Assembly (NCBI GenBank): GCA_964532385.1
Contig: CAZHHW010000138.1
Coordinates: 1-7,643 of the forward strand
DNA length: 7,643 nucleotides
Direction: 5' to 3'
DNA from: UBA6921 sp964532385
GTDB taxonomy: Bacteria; Pseudomonadota; Gammaproteobacteria; SG8-11
The position numbers and the translations under genes were made by a program. Below the pieces are notes generated by a model. That model saw only the letters and a program-made list of their open reading frames with translations, was not told the DNA's origin and did no database searches. Shown piece after piece: positions 1 through 5,949 of the stretch (positions within the stretch are counted from its first letter, which is position 1; each line of letters opens with the position of its first letter).

Positions 1-95
1 AAGACGTGTATCACGCGCAATGGCGCGGCAAACCGCTTTATGTGAAGTTTCAAAAACATGACGAATAGTTTGTGGTTTCGTTTAAGGAGCAATGA
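1..95 (+). pseudogene. MqsR-like toxin, C-terminal end, with in-frame amber stop
   Basis: The left edge reads DVYHAQWRGKPLYVKFQ from position 3. It then reaches GAA-TAG at 63-68, and the same frame continues as FVVSFKEQ to a TGA at 93-95. The DVY...YVK...VVSFKE pattern matches the last two strands of MqsR-family mRNA interferases; E. coli MqsR ends in an equivalent DVYRP...VYLK...IVSFKEK. MqsR cleaves mRNA (mainly at GCU/GCA) and is neutralised by MqsA. The TAG removes the last eight residues, a conserved strand, so the toxin is probably damaged. The 5' part lies outside the window, so its integrity is unknown. The TGA overlaps the next ATG (ATGA), the usual toxin-first mqsRA layout. Family call is fairly firm; loss of function is inferred. 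Confidence 0.62.
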
Positions 96-151
96 CGATG
101 GCTTCAAAATGGCACGGCAAACAATGTCCGATGTATTTTACCGGCATGTAA
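92..151 (+). pseudogene. MqsA-like antitoxin, truncated N-terminal remnant
   Basis: An ATG at 92 overlaps the end of the MqsR-like frame and opens a 19-codon peptide, MTMASKWHGKQCPMYFTGM, ending at TAA 149-151. The WHGKQCPM stretch fits the start of MqsA-type antitoxins, whose N-terminal zinc-binding domain begins with a CPxC motif. Here the second Cys and everything after it are missing: Tyr follows CPM, and homology appears to stop near 133. The zinc domain and the C-terminal HTH that normally represses the operon are both absent. A shared SD-like AAGGAG lies at 84-89. The short length limits certainty; position directly after an MqsR-like end is the main support. Confidence 0.5.
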
Positions 152-220
152 GCCGGGTCGGCGCGGAGCCCGCGCACCATGACTTCATCATTGCCGATAC
201 TCTTTTTTGCGTTTGCTCAT
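145..220 (-). pseudogene. Antitoxin-like N-terminal fragment with one-base frameshift
   Basis: On the minus strand an ATG at 220-218 with a GGAG (230-227) upstream begins MSKRKK, then runs into EYRQ and a stop. Shifting one base at the A6 run (203-208) gives MSKRKK followed by SIGNDEVMVRGLRADPAY. The NDEVMxRxLRADPAY pattern resembles the first residues of small antitoxins of the HigA-like/addiction-module-antidote type, where it is usually followed by (A)xEYLxAALED. That continuation is missing: after PAY the frame runs into sequence shared with the opposite-strand MqsA remnant. It looks like a truncated, frameshifted antitoxin start. The family is uncertain because only about 20 residues are informative. 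Confidence 0.35.
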
Positions 221-540
221 AACGATCTCCGCTTGAACTCCTTCCACACGGATGCGTTCTGCGACGGGTAAATCTTTTAGCTTCGCACTCAAGGTGAAAC
301 TTCCAGAAAGCGGTTAGGTGTAAATACCATTATCACCTGACCGGTACCGGACCTTGTCAGTTTGTGCATGCTCATCGCCAAGATTAAAGAGGTCAGCGTA
401 ATGCGGGTTACCCGCCACACCCCTCACCTGCCTGGCATGCACCGCCATCACGTGCCGGTTAGGTAAGGGAATCCGCACTGCCAATACACTTTACGATTAT
501 TCATATTGGGAAGCGTCCATTTTTCCACGATGAATTTTAT
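221..540. other. 320-bp stretch without a recognisable gene
   Basis: I see no supported gene or RNA here. The sequence contains a GCGGGT-T-ACCCGC inverted repeat (403-415), a CCGGTACCGG palindrome (341-350), and the 9-mer CGGTTAGGT twice in direct orientation (311-319 and 456-464). A minus-strand frame stays open from about 484 to 314 (56 codons) but has no SD, no recognised motif and a non-ATG first start. The stretch probably represents decayed or junk sequence between toxin-antitoxin remnants, plus the 5' region of hicA at its right end. Confidence 0.4.
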
Positions 541-563
541 GTGACGCCTGCTAAACTGTGCTC

Positions 564-818
564 ATGGGGAAATACGATAAATTACTCGAACGGATACTCT
601 TGGGAGACGCTGACGCCAATATCTCGTTTGATGAGTTGTGCCAGTTGCTGTTGCGACTCGGGTTTGAAGAGCGTATTCGCGGCAGTCACCACATCTATCG
701 AAAGGCGGGTGTGGAGGAGAAAATCAATGTGCAGCGCGACGGTAGCAAGGCCAAGCCTTATCAAGTCCGGCAGGTGCGTGCAGTCATACTGCGCTACAAA
801 CTTCGAGGTAACGAATGA
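564..818 (+). CDS. hicA: HicA-family toxin (mRNA interferase)
   Basis: This 84-residue protein belongs to the HicA family, small double-stranded-RNA-binding-fold RNases that cleave mRNA when not bound by HicB. The diagnostic GSHHIYRK sits at residues 40-47; the His of the GSxH motif (H43 here) is the catalytic residue by family analogy. It is followed by the conserved KINVQRDGSKAKPYQVRQVR segment at residues 53-72, which packs against HicB. The 20-residue N-terminal leader (KYDKLLERILLGDADANISF) is typical of the longer 80-90 residue HicA subgroup. ATG 564 is preferred over a GTG at 558; neither has a good SD. The stop overlaps the hicB start (ATGA at 815-818), so the two are translationally coupled. 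No clear sigma-70 promoter was found upstream. Confidence 0.9.
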   Translation: MGKYDKLLERILLGDADANISFDELCQLLLRLGFEERIRGSHHIYRKAGVEEKINVQRDGSKAKPYQVRQVRAVILRYKLRGNE

Positions 819-1030
819 TGTACAAGTATGAGGTGATTTTATATTGGAGCGATGAAGATGGTGCTTACGTGACTGAAGTGCCGGAATTACCTGGCTGCAT
901 CGCACACGGTCCGACCCAGGAAGCGGCGTTGGCCAGCGGTCAAGAGGCGATCCGATTGTGGATCGATACTGCCCGGGAGTTTGGTGATCCGGTTCCGGTG
1001 CCCAAAGGTCAGCGCCTGAAATATGCGTGA
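815..1030 (+). CDS. hicB: HicB-family antitoxin
   Basis: This 71-residue protein has the partial RNase-H-like fold of HicB antitoxins. Residues 4-14 (KYEVILYWSDE) form the first strand pair, EVPELPGCIAHG (21-32) is the hallmark HicB motif, and EAALASGQEAIRLWIDTARE (36-55) is the conserved helix. The protein ends in PVPVPKGQRLKYA, as is usual for the ~70-residue class that carries no C-terminal HTH or RHH DNA-binding domain. Operon autorepression therefore cannot be assumed. Its role is to bind and block HicA. A GAGGT SD sits just before ATG 815, and the start overlaps the hicA stop by 4 nt. The pair looks intact, unlike the toxin-antitoxin remnants to its left. Confidence 0.92.
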   Translation: MMYKYEVILYWSDEDGAYVTEVPELPGCIAHGPTQEAALASGQEAIRLWIDTAREFGDPVPVPKGQRLKYA

Positions 1031-1270
1031 ACCCGCGCGAACTTTTCAGCCATATGTTTGCGAGAGCGTTTGTTCTTCATAGAAGTATGATTGCGCAACC
1101 TTCGTGGCGCGCATAACGCAATGTTTCCTCGTCACGCGCGCGACTCATCCCAAGTTCACCAACGTATTTGATGTTCAACCTGATACCGACGGCTACCCGT
1201 GCCGATCACCTCCCGGCGCGGATCTCGACATTAACACAACAGAGTCGACCAACACCCGTCGGAATTTCTG

Positions 1271-1299
1271 TTTACCGGTTGGCGGGGCGCTGTTATGTT
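1271..1299 (+). promoter_or_regulatory. Possible sigma-70-like promoter before the P-loop gene
   Basis: TTTACC (1271-1276) and TATGTT (1294-1299) are separated by exactly 17 nt and each match the -35 and -10 consensus at 4 of 6 positions. If real, transcription would start near 1306, downstream of the ATG at 1295, and would favour translation from the in-frame ATG at 1346. The match is weak and rests on spacing alone. Confidence 0.2.
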
Positions 1300-1873
1300 T
1301 GCGGGAATACTTTTTCTACAGACTCGGTATACCCCTTTGAAATGCATGCAGACACAAGTTGCTTCTGAAAGTGAGTTGATCGAAGTCCTGCGCAAAAAGC
1401 TCAGCATGCACTCGTCTATTCTGATTGGTATCGATGGTTTTATGCGGTCAGGAAAATCCCGCTTGGCCATGAAATTGTCAAGTGAACTAGGTGGGTACAG
1501 GGTAAGCCTTGATGCATATGCGGACTCTGGAAGTTATAAGCCTCATTACGTAGATAAATTGTTACTCGACTATTTCGTGGAAGATGTAGATAAACTTAAA
1601 AGAAAATTCCCGTGCGTCGTTATCGAAGGAATATGTCTTCTAGAAGTCATGGAGAGAGTAAAGCGGCCTGTAGATTCGTTGGTATATGTAAAGCGCATCA
1701 GTCAGACAGGACTCTGGAACGATGGCTTTCGCCTTGAAGATTACGTGACAAACAAGGCGATAAGGGAAAACGAAGAAGGACTACGCAAGAGTGAGCTCGA
1801 CTACCACGTTACTAAGGGACCCCATGAAAAAGCAGAACTCATATTCGAGCGGACGGAAACGAATGGGGCATAA
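1295..1873 (+). CDS. P-loop NTPase, uridine-kinase-like, function unknown
   Basis: This 192-residue protein carries a clear Walker A motif, GFMRSGKS (48-55), after a hydrophobic strand SILIGI. SLDAY (71-75) sits where kinases of the uridine/pantothenate-kinase group place their catalytic Asp. A Walker-B-like strand PCVVIEGICLLE (106-117) includes the EG typical of that group, and R-rich segments (119-135) follow. A nucleoside/nucleotide or small-molecule kinase is likely; the substrate cannot be read from sequence. The ATG at 1295 has a weak GGCGGGG SD 8 nt upstream. The first 17 residues look non-conserved, so ATG 1346 (175 residues) is a real alternative. The gene is alone, on the plus strand, and clearly more AT-rich than the operon to its right, which suggests acquisition by transfer. 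Confidence 0.75.
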   Translation: MFAGILFLQTRYTPLKCMQTQVASESELIEVLRKKLSMHSSILIGIDGFMRSGKSRLAMKLSSELGGYRVSLDAYADSGSYKPHYVDKLLLDYFVEDVDKLKRKFPCVVIEGICLLEVMERVKRPVDSLVYVKRISQTGLWNDGFRLEDYVTNKAIRENEEGLRKSELDYHVTKGPHEKAELIFERTETNGA

Positions 1874-1914
1874 CAAACGGTTGCACGCGACCAGCTACCA
1901 CGGCGCGTGAACCG
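1868..1914. other. Bulged hairpin: attC-like remnant or minus-strand terminator
   Basis: CGGTTGCACGCG (1878-1889) pairs with CGCGTGAACCG (1904-1914) as 11 bp with one unpaired G at 1883, around a 14-nt loop. GCATAAC (1868-1874) lies just before it and overlaps the stop codon of the P-loop gene. A long imperfect stem with an extrahelical base next to an RYYYAAC-like box is the plan of an integron attC site, but the right-hand GTTRRRY box is missing. Read on the minus strand, the stem is followed by TTTGTTAT, so it could instead be a weak intrinsic terminator for the long minus-strand operon, 58 nt after its last stop. Both readings are inference. Confidence 0.35.
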
Positions 1915-1971
1915 CATGCTAAGGAAATACCCTGACGCTTCGCTTGACAACAAATTCTCTTACCCAAGTTT

Positions 1972-2631
1972 TCAACGCGTAACCAACTGCCCCTGCTCTT
2001 GTGCGAGCTGGCCGCGCGTACTCTCCGTCTGTATCAGCGGCGCGGCCATAGCGAGGCGGGTGCGGGCCTTGTCCAGATGGCCTTGTTTGCGGTCTATCGC
2101 GGCGGCAACGATCTGAAACTGCGCCTGGGTGTCGGGCGGCAATGCGGCGGGCTGTTGTTTCAGCAGGGCGTCGACGCGGTCGCGGGTGGCGGCGGCGCGC
2201 GCCAGCGAACCGAACATGTCCACTTCCGAAGCCGTGGTCATGTGCACCATTTGCACGGTGAAATCATCCGGCGCGCCGGACAGTGCGGTTTCCAGATCGG
2301 CGAGGCAGCCGCGCACCATCCACAATTTGTCAAGACCCATCAGCCACGGACCGCGGCGGCCGGCGAGCTTGCAATCGTTGGCGGCCTTCCACGCGAGCAC
2401 CTGCGGGTTTTTGCCGTCCTTGACCGCAAGCGGGGAAAGTATGGCATCGGCATCGTCGATGCGGTTATGCAGCACATACATGCTCGCCAATGTGAGTTGC
2501 GCATCATTGTCCTGCATTGCGTGCAGTTCCGCTTCGGACTTCTGTTCGTCCGGGCTCAGCGCAGTCACGGGAAAATCCCTCGCGCACGCCGCGAGCAGTA
2601 CGCATGCCAATAACCATCCTGTCTTTTTCAT
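1972..2631 (-). CDS. TPR-like outer-membrane lipoprotein, unknown function
   Basis: This 219-residue protein begins MKKTGWLLACVLLAAC. It has a signal peptide with a lipobox LAAC ending at Cys16, and Ala at +2 predicts sorting to the outer membrane. The ATG at 2631 is chosen because AGGAGG (2641-2636) lies 4 nt upstream; an upstream in-frame ATG at 2670 has no SD and would put the lipobox too deep. The mature part is helical and Ala/Leu-rich with TPR-like helix pairs (for example residues 44-75, AQLTLASMYVLHNRIDDADAI, and again around 170-205). Its central part holds two Cys (about 85 and 106). It is the last gene of the export operon, 35 nt after the barrel gene, and may act as an accessory scaffold at the outer membrane. 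The specific family is not recognised. Confidence 0.82.
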   Translation of the reverse strand: MKKTGWLLACVLLAACARDFPVTALSPDEQKSEAELHAMQDNDAQLTLASMYVLHNRIDDADAILSPLAVKDGKNPQVLAWKAANDCKLAGRRGPWLMGLDKLWMVRGCLADLETALSGAPDDFTVQMVHMTTASEVDMFGSLARAAATRDRVDALLKQQPAALPPDTQAQFQIVAAAIDRKQGHLDKARTRLAMAAPLIQTESTRGQLAQEQGQLVTR

Positions 2632-2635
2632 AAGG

Positions 2636-2641
2636 CCTCCT
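2636..2641 (-). promoter_or_regulatory. Strong Shine-Dalgarno fixing the lipoprotein start
   Basis: AGGAGG on the minus strand, 4 nt before ATG 2631. It selects the start that places the lipobox at the correct depth and rejects the 13-codon-longer frame. Confidence 0.8.
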
Positions 2642-2666
2642 GGGTAAGTTGTAGCGAAATATTTTG

Positions 2667-3953
2667 TCACGATGCGCCCTTAAAATCGTATTTTAATGAA
2701 ATCTGATAACGGTTATGCACCGGCACCAGCACGGCTTCGCTGGGGGTCGAGCCGCGCAGGTGTTCGCCGCTGACAGCCAGCACAAGCTCTTCGCGAATTT
2801 GCCAGTGGAACAACCAGCCAAAAATCCATGATTCGTCATCCAAGCCGTGGCGGATATAGGCCTGCATGTCGGTCTCCGGAACCACGCCATCCTTGGCGAA
2901 GCGCACAAACGCATAGTTGCGCCGCAAGCGGCCCACATAGCGGTTCGCCTGCAGCAGGAATCCGTCGGCGGCCTCGGCCAAGGCAGGATCGCTACGTAAG
3001 CTGCCGGCATCGCCCGCCGCGGCACGCAGCGCAGCGTATTCGCGATCGCTCAGGCCATTGCCGTCGTGCAGGTATTCGAGGATCAGGTTGGCGCCCGTAT
3101 CCAAGGTGTATTGTCCTCCCAGCACGGCCGAAGTCGTCCAATGTTGACTTGCGCCCGTGTTCCAGACCGGCAACGGCGGTGTGGACGGCGGCCCCACCGG
3201 AATACTTTCCCAGCCGGGAAAACGCCGTTGCGAGCGGGTGCCAAGTTCTGCATGCAGTTCCAGCGCATTGCCAATAGTGTGCGATGTACTCAGACCCACG
3301 AAACGCTCACCCTCGCGCAATCCAAGATGCAACGCGGCATCGCTTGAATCGAACACGTGCTGCACACGCGCTGCCAACCAGCGCTCGTTGCGCGCGTCAT
3401 CGACCAGCATCGCATCGCGCTGCGTCAGTTCCACGGCCGCGAGCGTGGTGGTGGTCTTACCGGCGAGCGCCTCGTAGGCCACGAAGCGGTCGCCGTCGCG
3501 ATAATAATTGCGCGCGCGGCTGGCATTGTTGGATTCACTGTCGCCCAGCGGATTCGACGGATTCCACAAATAGGCTGTGCCCCAGTGAAAACTACCGACC
3601 CCTGCGGAAAGCGTATGACCCTCCTGCGGCAGCCAATGCAACGAGGCCTCCGCCAGCGTGCCGCTCACATCGTCATCGTGCACGGCATGCCGCACTTCGA
3701 CCCGGCCATCGAGCTTGGCGAACAGCGTCCCTGTGTCCCAGCGGCCTACCCCATGCATCGCAACACCACCCACATTGCGTTGACCATTCAGAAGACTGCC
3801 GTCCGGATTGAAAGGTGTCAGCAGCCGTGCTTCATCGACCAGACCAAAAGCCTCGGCAGACCAGCGCACATCCGCGCTGTCCGCTGCGCTTGCCGGTAGC
3901 GTGCCGGCTGCAAATACACTTGCAACCCACCCCGCTAACGCTGCCTTTTTCAT
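2667..3953 (-). CDS. Outer-membrane beta-barrel protein (DUF1302-like architecture)
   Basis: This 428-residue protein has a Sec signal peptide (MKKAALAGWVASVFAAGTLPASA, cleavage near A23) followed by alternating hydrophobic/polar strands rich in aromatic residues and Gly. Examples are GTLFAKLDGRVEVRHAV, HTLSAGVGSFHWGTAYLWN and ILEYLHDG. It ends YQISLKYDF plus four residues, close to the C-terminal aromatic signal read by the BAM machinery. The SFHWGTAYLWNPSNPLGD segment (about 122-139) resembles the conserved motif of DUF1302-type barrels that sit beside LolA-like proteins and MMPL pumps elsewhere; that likeness is from memory and only moderate. The start overlaps the LolA-like gene by 4 nt (ATGA), with only a poor SD, so it is translationally coupled. 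Likely role: the outer-membrane exit or receptor for the exported substrate. Confidence 0.72.
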   Translation of the reverse strand: MKKAALAGWVASVFAAGTLPASAADSADVRWSAEAFGLVDEARLLTPFNPDGSLLNGQRNVGGVAMHGVGRWDTGTLFAKLDGRVEVRHAVHDDDVSGTLAEASLHWLPQEGHTLSAGVGSFHWGTAYLWNPSNPLGDSESNNASRARNYYRDGDRFVAYEALAGKTTTTLAAVELTQRDAMLVDDARNERWLAARVQHVFDSSDAALHLGLREGERFVGLSTSHTIGNALELHAELGTRSQRRFPGWESIPVGPPSTPPLPVWNTGASQHWTTSAVLGGQYTLDTGANLILEYLHDGNGLSDREYAALRAAAGDAGSLRSDPALAEAADGFLLQANRYVGRLRRNYAFVRFAKDGVVPETDMQAYIRHGLDDESWIFGWLFHWQIREELVLAVSGEHLRGSTPSEAVLVPVHNRYQISLKYDFKGAS

Positions 3954-4705
3954 CTCAAACGTGCCAGGTACGCAGTGTTGAAATGGGAATCAGGAATCTC
4001 GCCCAGCGAAAAATTGGCGTATTTCATCACCGTGCGCTTGCCCGCGTTGAGCGCGTTGACGATCTCCAGCTCAACCAGTTGCGGCGCGCCACCGGCCTGC
4101 GCCACCGGGGCATACTGGCGGTAGTACGCGGTTTTGAGCAGCTTGCCGGAGGGTCCGAAAAACTCGGCCTTGACCGGCTGCTGGTCGGACTCTTTTACCC
4201 ACAATACGAGCTTGGCGTACGCGGCAAGGGCGCCGGGCTTGACAATCAGCTCGAGCTTTTGGCACGGCACGTCGTCGATCACTTCGCTCCCCAGCAGGCT
4301 AGGGGTGTAGTCGCCGGAAAAATCCGTGTTCGCCACATCGCCGTTGGAGGCTTCGCCGATCAAGCGTTGCTGCGGCGTGATGCGCAGCGGTCGGCTGGTG
4401 CCGGGCGAGGAAAACCACAGATTATTGCCGTCCATCAGCAAAGCCTTGCCGCGCTCGGCGGCCGGTTCGGTATACACCACCAGCGAACGATGCGAATTCT
4501 GCACTTCGACGCGCAGCGCGAAACTCTTTTCGGCTTCGCCTGTTTCCTTGTTGATCAATTGCAGGTCGAAGCTGAATGGGCGGCCCTTGAAGTTACGGTA
4601 GCCATCGGCTTTCGCAAGAATGTCATCGGCCTCTTGCGCGGCGGCGGGCAGCGCGCACGCCGCAAACAGCGTGCACACAAGAATTGCAAAGCGTTTGTTA
4701 AGCAT
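3950..4705 (-). CDS. LolA-like periplasmic protein (outer membrane lipoprotein-sorting protein family)
   Basis: This 251-residue protein has a signal peptide (MLNKRFAILVCTLFAACALPAAA, cleavage near A23). The mature part carries the features of the 'outer membrane lipoprotein-sorting protein' family, a LolA-like half-barrel. The N-terminal segment is DDILAKADGYRNFKG; the core includes SLVVYTEPAAERGKALLMDGNNLWFSSPG and RPLRITPQQRLIGEASNGDVANTDFSGDY (about 108-136, the family's best-kept stretch); then come LWVKESDQQPVKAEFF and late strands. Proteins of this family accompany inner-membrane pumps and probably shuttle a hydrophobic ligand across the periplasm. A GGAGA SD (4716-4712) sits 6-7 nt before the ATG. 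Only 17 nt separate it from the permease gene. Oddity: FAAC at 14-17 is a near-lipobox, so lipidation at Cys17 is possible though less likely. Confidence 0.85.
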   Translation of the reverse strand: MLNKRFAILVCTLFAACALPAAAQEADDILAKADGYRNFKGRPFSFDLQLINKETGEAEKSFALRVEVQNSHRSLVVYTEPAAERGKALLMDGNNLWFSSPGTSRPLRITPQQRLIGEASNGDVANTDFSGDYTPSLLGSEVIDDVPCQKLELIVKPGALAAYAKLVLWVKESDQQPVKAEFFGPSGKLLKTAYYRQYAPVAQAGGAPQLVELEIVNALNAGKRTVMKYANFSLGEIPDSHFNTAYLARLR

Positions 4706-4722
4706 CTTGATTCTCCATAAGT

Positions 4723-5949
4723 TCAGACATGACGCAAAGCATCGACGATCGATTTTCGCGACGCGTTAATGGCCGGGAACAAGGTGGCGCAGGCGGCGAT
4801 CATCCACACGCCGCCCGCACTGACAATCCACATCCACGGGACCAGGGCAATGCGCAGCGGGTAACCGCGCGAAGAACCGGGCGGCGGCGGCATCATGATT
4901 TCAAGCCCGGTGATACCGCGCGACAACGCCACCGCGAGGATCACACCCACCACACTGCTCAATGCGGCCAGGATCACGCCCTCGACCACGAACTGCCGCA
5001 CGATGCCGGTCTGCCGCGTCCCGATGGCGCGCAAGGTGCCGATCTCGGCGGTGCGTTCCATGACGGCCATCATCATGGTGTTGGTGATGCCGAACAGCAC
5101 CACCACCGCGATGACGATGATCACGAACAGGAAAATGCCGTCGTAAAGTTCCACCACGCGGTGATAAAAACTCGCGAGCTGATCCCAGCTGCGCAGCTCG
5201 GTCTGCAACCCGGCTTGCTTAAGCGCGGACGTCAGCGCCGTCCGCACCTGCGGCAAACGCGCCGTGTCGTCGATCAGCAGCACCACCATGTCGACCGCTT
5301 GCGTGCCCAGCACCCGCTGGGCCTGGGCCAGCGGCATCATCATCGCGCGGTCGTCGTATTCCTTGGCGAAGCTGCGGAAGATGCCTTGCACGCGCACATC
5401 CACCGCGTTCATGCCGCCCTCCACGGTGGTCGAAACCAGGGTCAGCGGGTCGCCGATTTTGGCGTTGAGCGATTGCGCCAATCCCTCGCCCAGCAACACG
5501 CCTTCGGCATCGTCGGCGTCCAGATCATTGCCGTCGATCACTGTCAGCGCAGAGTTGATCAAGGATTCCGCCTCGGTATCCACCGCGCGAATCACCGCCG
5601 CCTGGCTCTGCTTTTCGTTGCCGAGCAATCCGGTGAATTCGATACGCCGCGAGGCCGCGACGAAATACGGATCGCGCTGCATGATGGCAACGATGCTTTC
5701 CGCATCCTGCTGCGACAGGCGCACTTTTTCGGGCGTGCTGCGATGCAACTCTTCGTAACCTTGCTGATACACCTGCAAATGGCCGTACTGGCTGCGGATC
5801 ACCGATTCGCGCAGCCCCTCGTAGTTGGCGTGCACGAAACCGCCGAACAAAATAATACTGACAACACCCGTCACCACTGCCAGCAGCGTGACCAGGGAAC
5901 GGCGCCGGTGACGCAGAATATTGCGCCAGCCTACTTTCAGTTCAAACAT
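4723..5949 (-). CDS. ABC transporter permease, FtsX/MacB family
   Basis: This 408-residue inner-membrane protein has the MacB/LolC/E layout. A cytoplasmic N-terminal amphipathic stretch (MFELKVGWRNILRHRRRS) leads into TM1 at about 19-40. A ~230-residue periplasmic MacB_PCD-type domain follows. TM2 (271-295) leads to the FtsX signature loop MERTAEIGTLRAIGTR (297-312), then TM3 (319-343) and TM4 (371-393), ending INASRKSIVDALRHV. It would pair with the ATPase encoded immediately upstream and work as a mechanotransmitter or extractor rather than a classic channel. ATG 5949 is preferred: it begins the conserved MFELK..WRN sequence and overlaps the ATPase stop by 8 nt. An ATG two codons upstream (5955) is an alternative. 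A proline run (PPPP, about 354-357) lies between TM3 and TM4. Confidence 0.93.
   Translation of the reverse strand: MFELKVGWRNILRHRRRSLVTLLAVVTGVVSIILFGGFVHANYEGLRESVIRSQYGHLQVYQQGYEELHRSTPEKVRLSQQDAESIVAIMQRDPYFVAASRRIEFTGLLGNEKQSQAAVIRAVDTEAESLINSALTVIDGNDLDADDAEGVLLGEGLAQSLNAKIGDPLTLVSTTVEGGMNAVDVRVQGIFRSFAKEYDDRAMMMPLAQAQRVLGTQAVDMVVLLIDDTARLPQVRTALTSALKQAGLQTELRSWDQLASFYHRVVELYDGIFLFVIIVIAVVVLFGITNTMMMAVMERTAEIGTLRAIGTRQTGIVRQFVVEGVILAALSSVVGVILAVALSRGITGLEIMMPPPPGSSRGYPLRIALVPWMWIVSAGGVWMIAACATLFPAINASRKSIVDALRHV

Noticed and set aside
20..122. ATGGCRCGGCAAAC repeated at 20-33 and 109-122 (13 of 14 identical)
   Set aside because: Both copies fall inside protein-coding remnants (WRGK and WHGK); no further copies were seen, so it is probably coincidence and not a regulatory repeat.
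314..484. Minus-strand frame of 56 codons, non-ATG start, through the gene-free stretch
   Set aside because: No Shine-Dalgarno, no recognised motif, and neighbouring frames are equally open over parts of it.
480..563. Promoter candidates upstream of hicA (TTTACG, TTGGGA, TTTCCA as -35)
   Set aside because: None has an acceptable -10 hexamer at 16-18 nt spacing.
1104..1470. Open frames between hicB and the P-loop gene on both strands
   Set aside because: They overlap the better supported P-loop gene, have no SD or domain, and their compositions look random.
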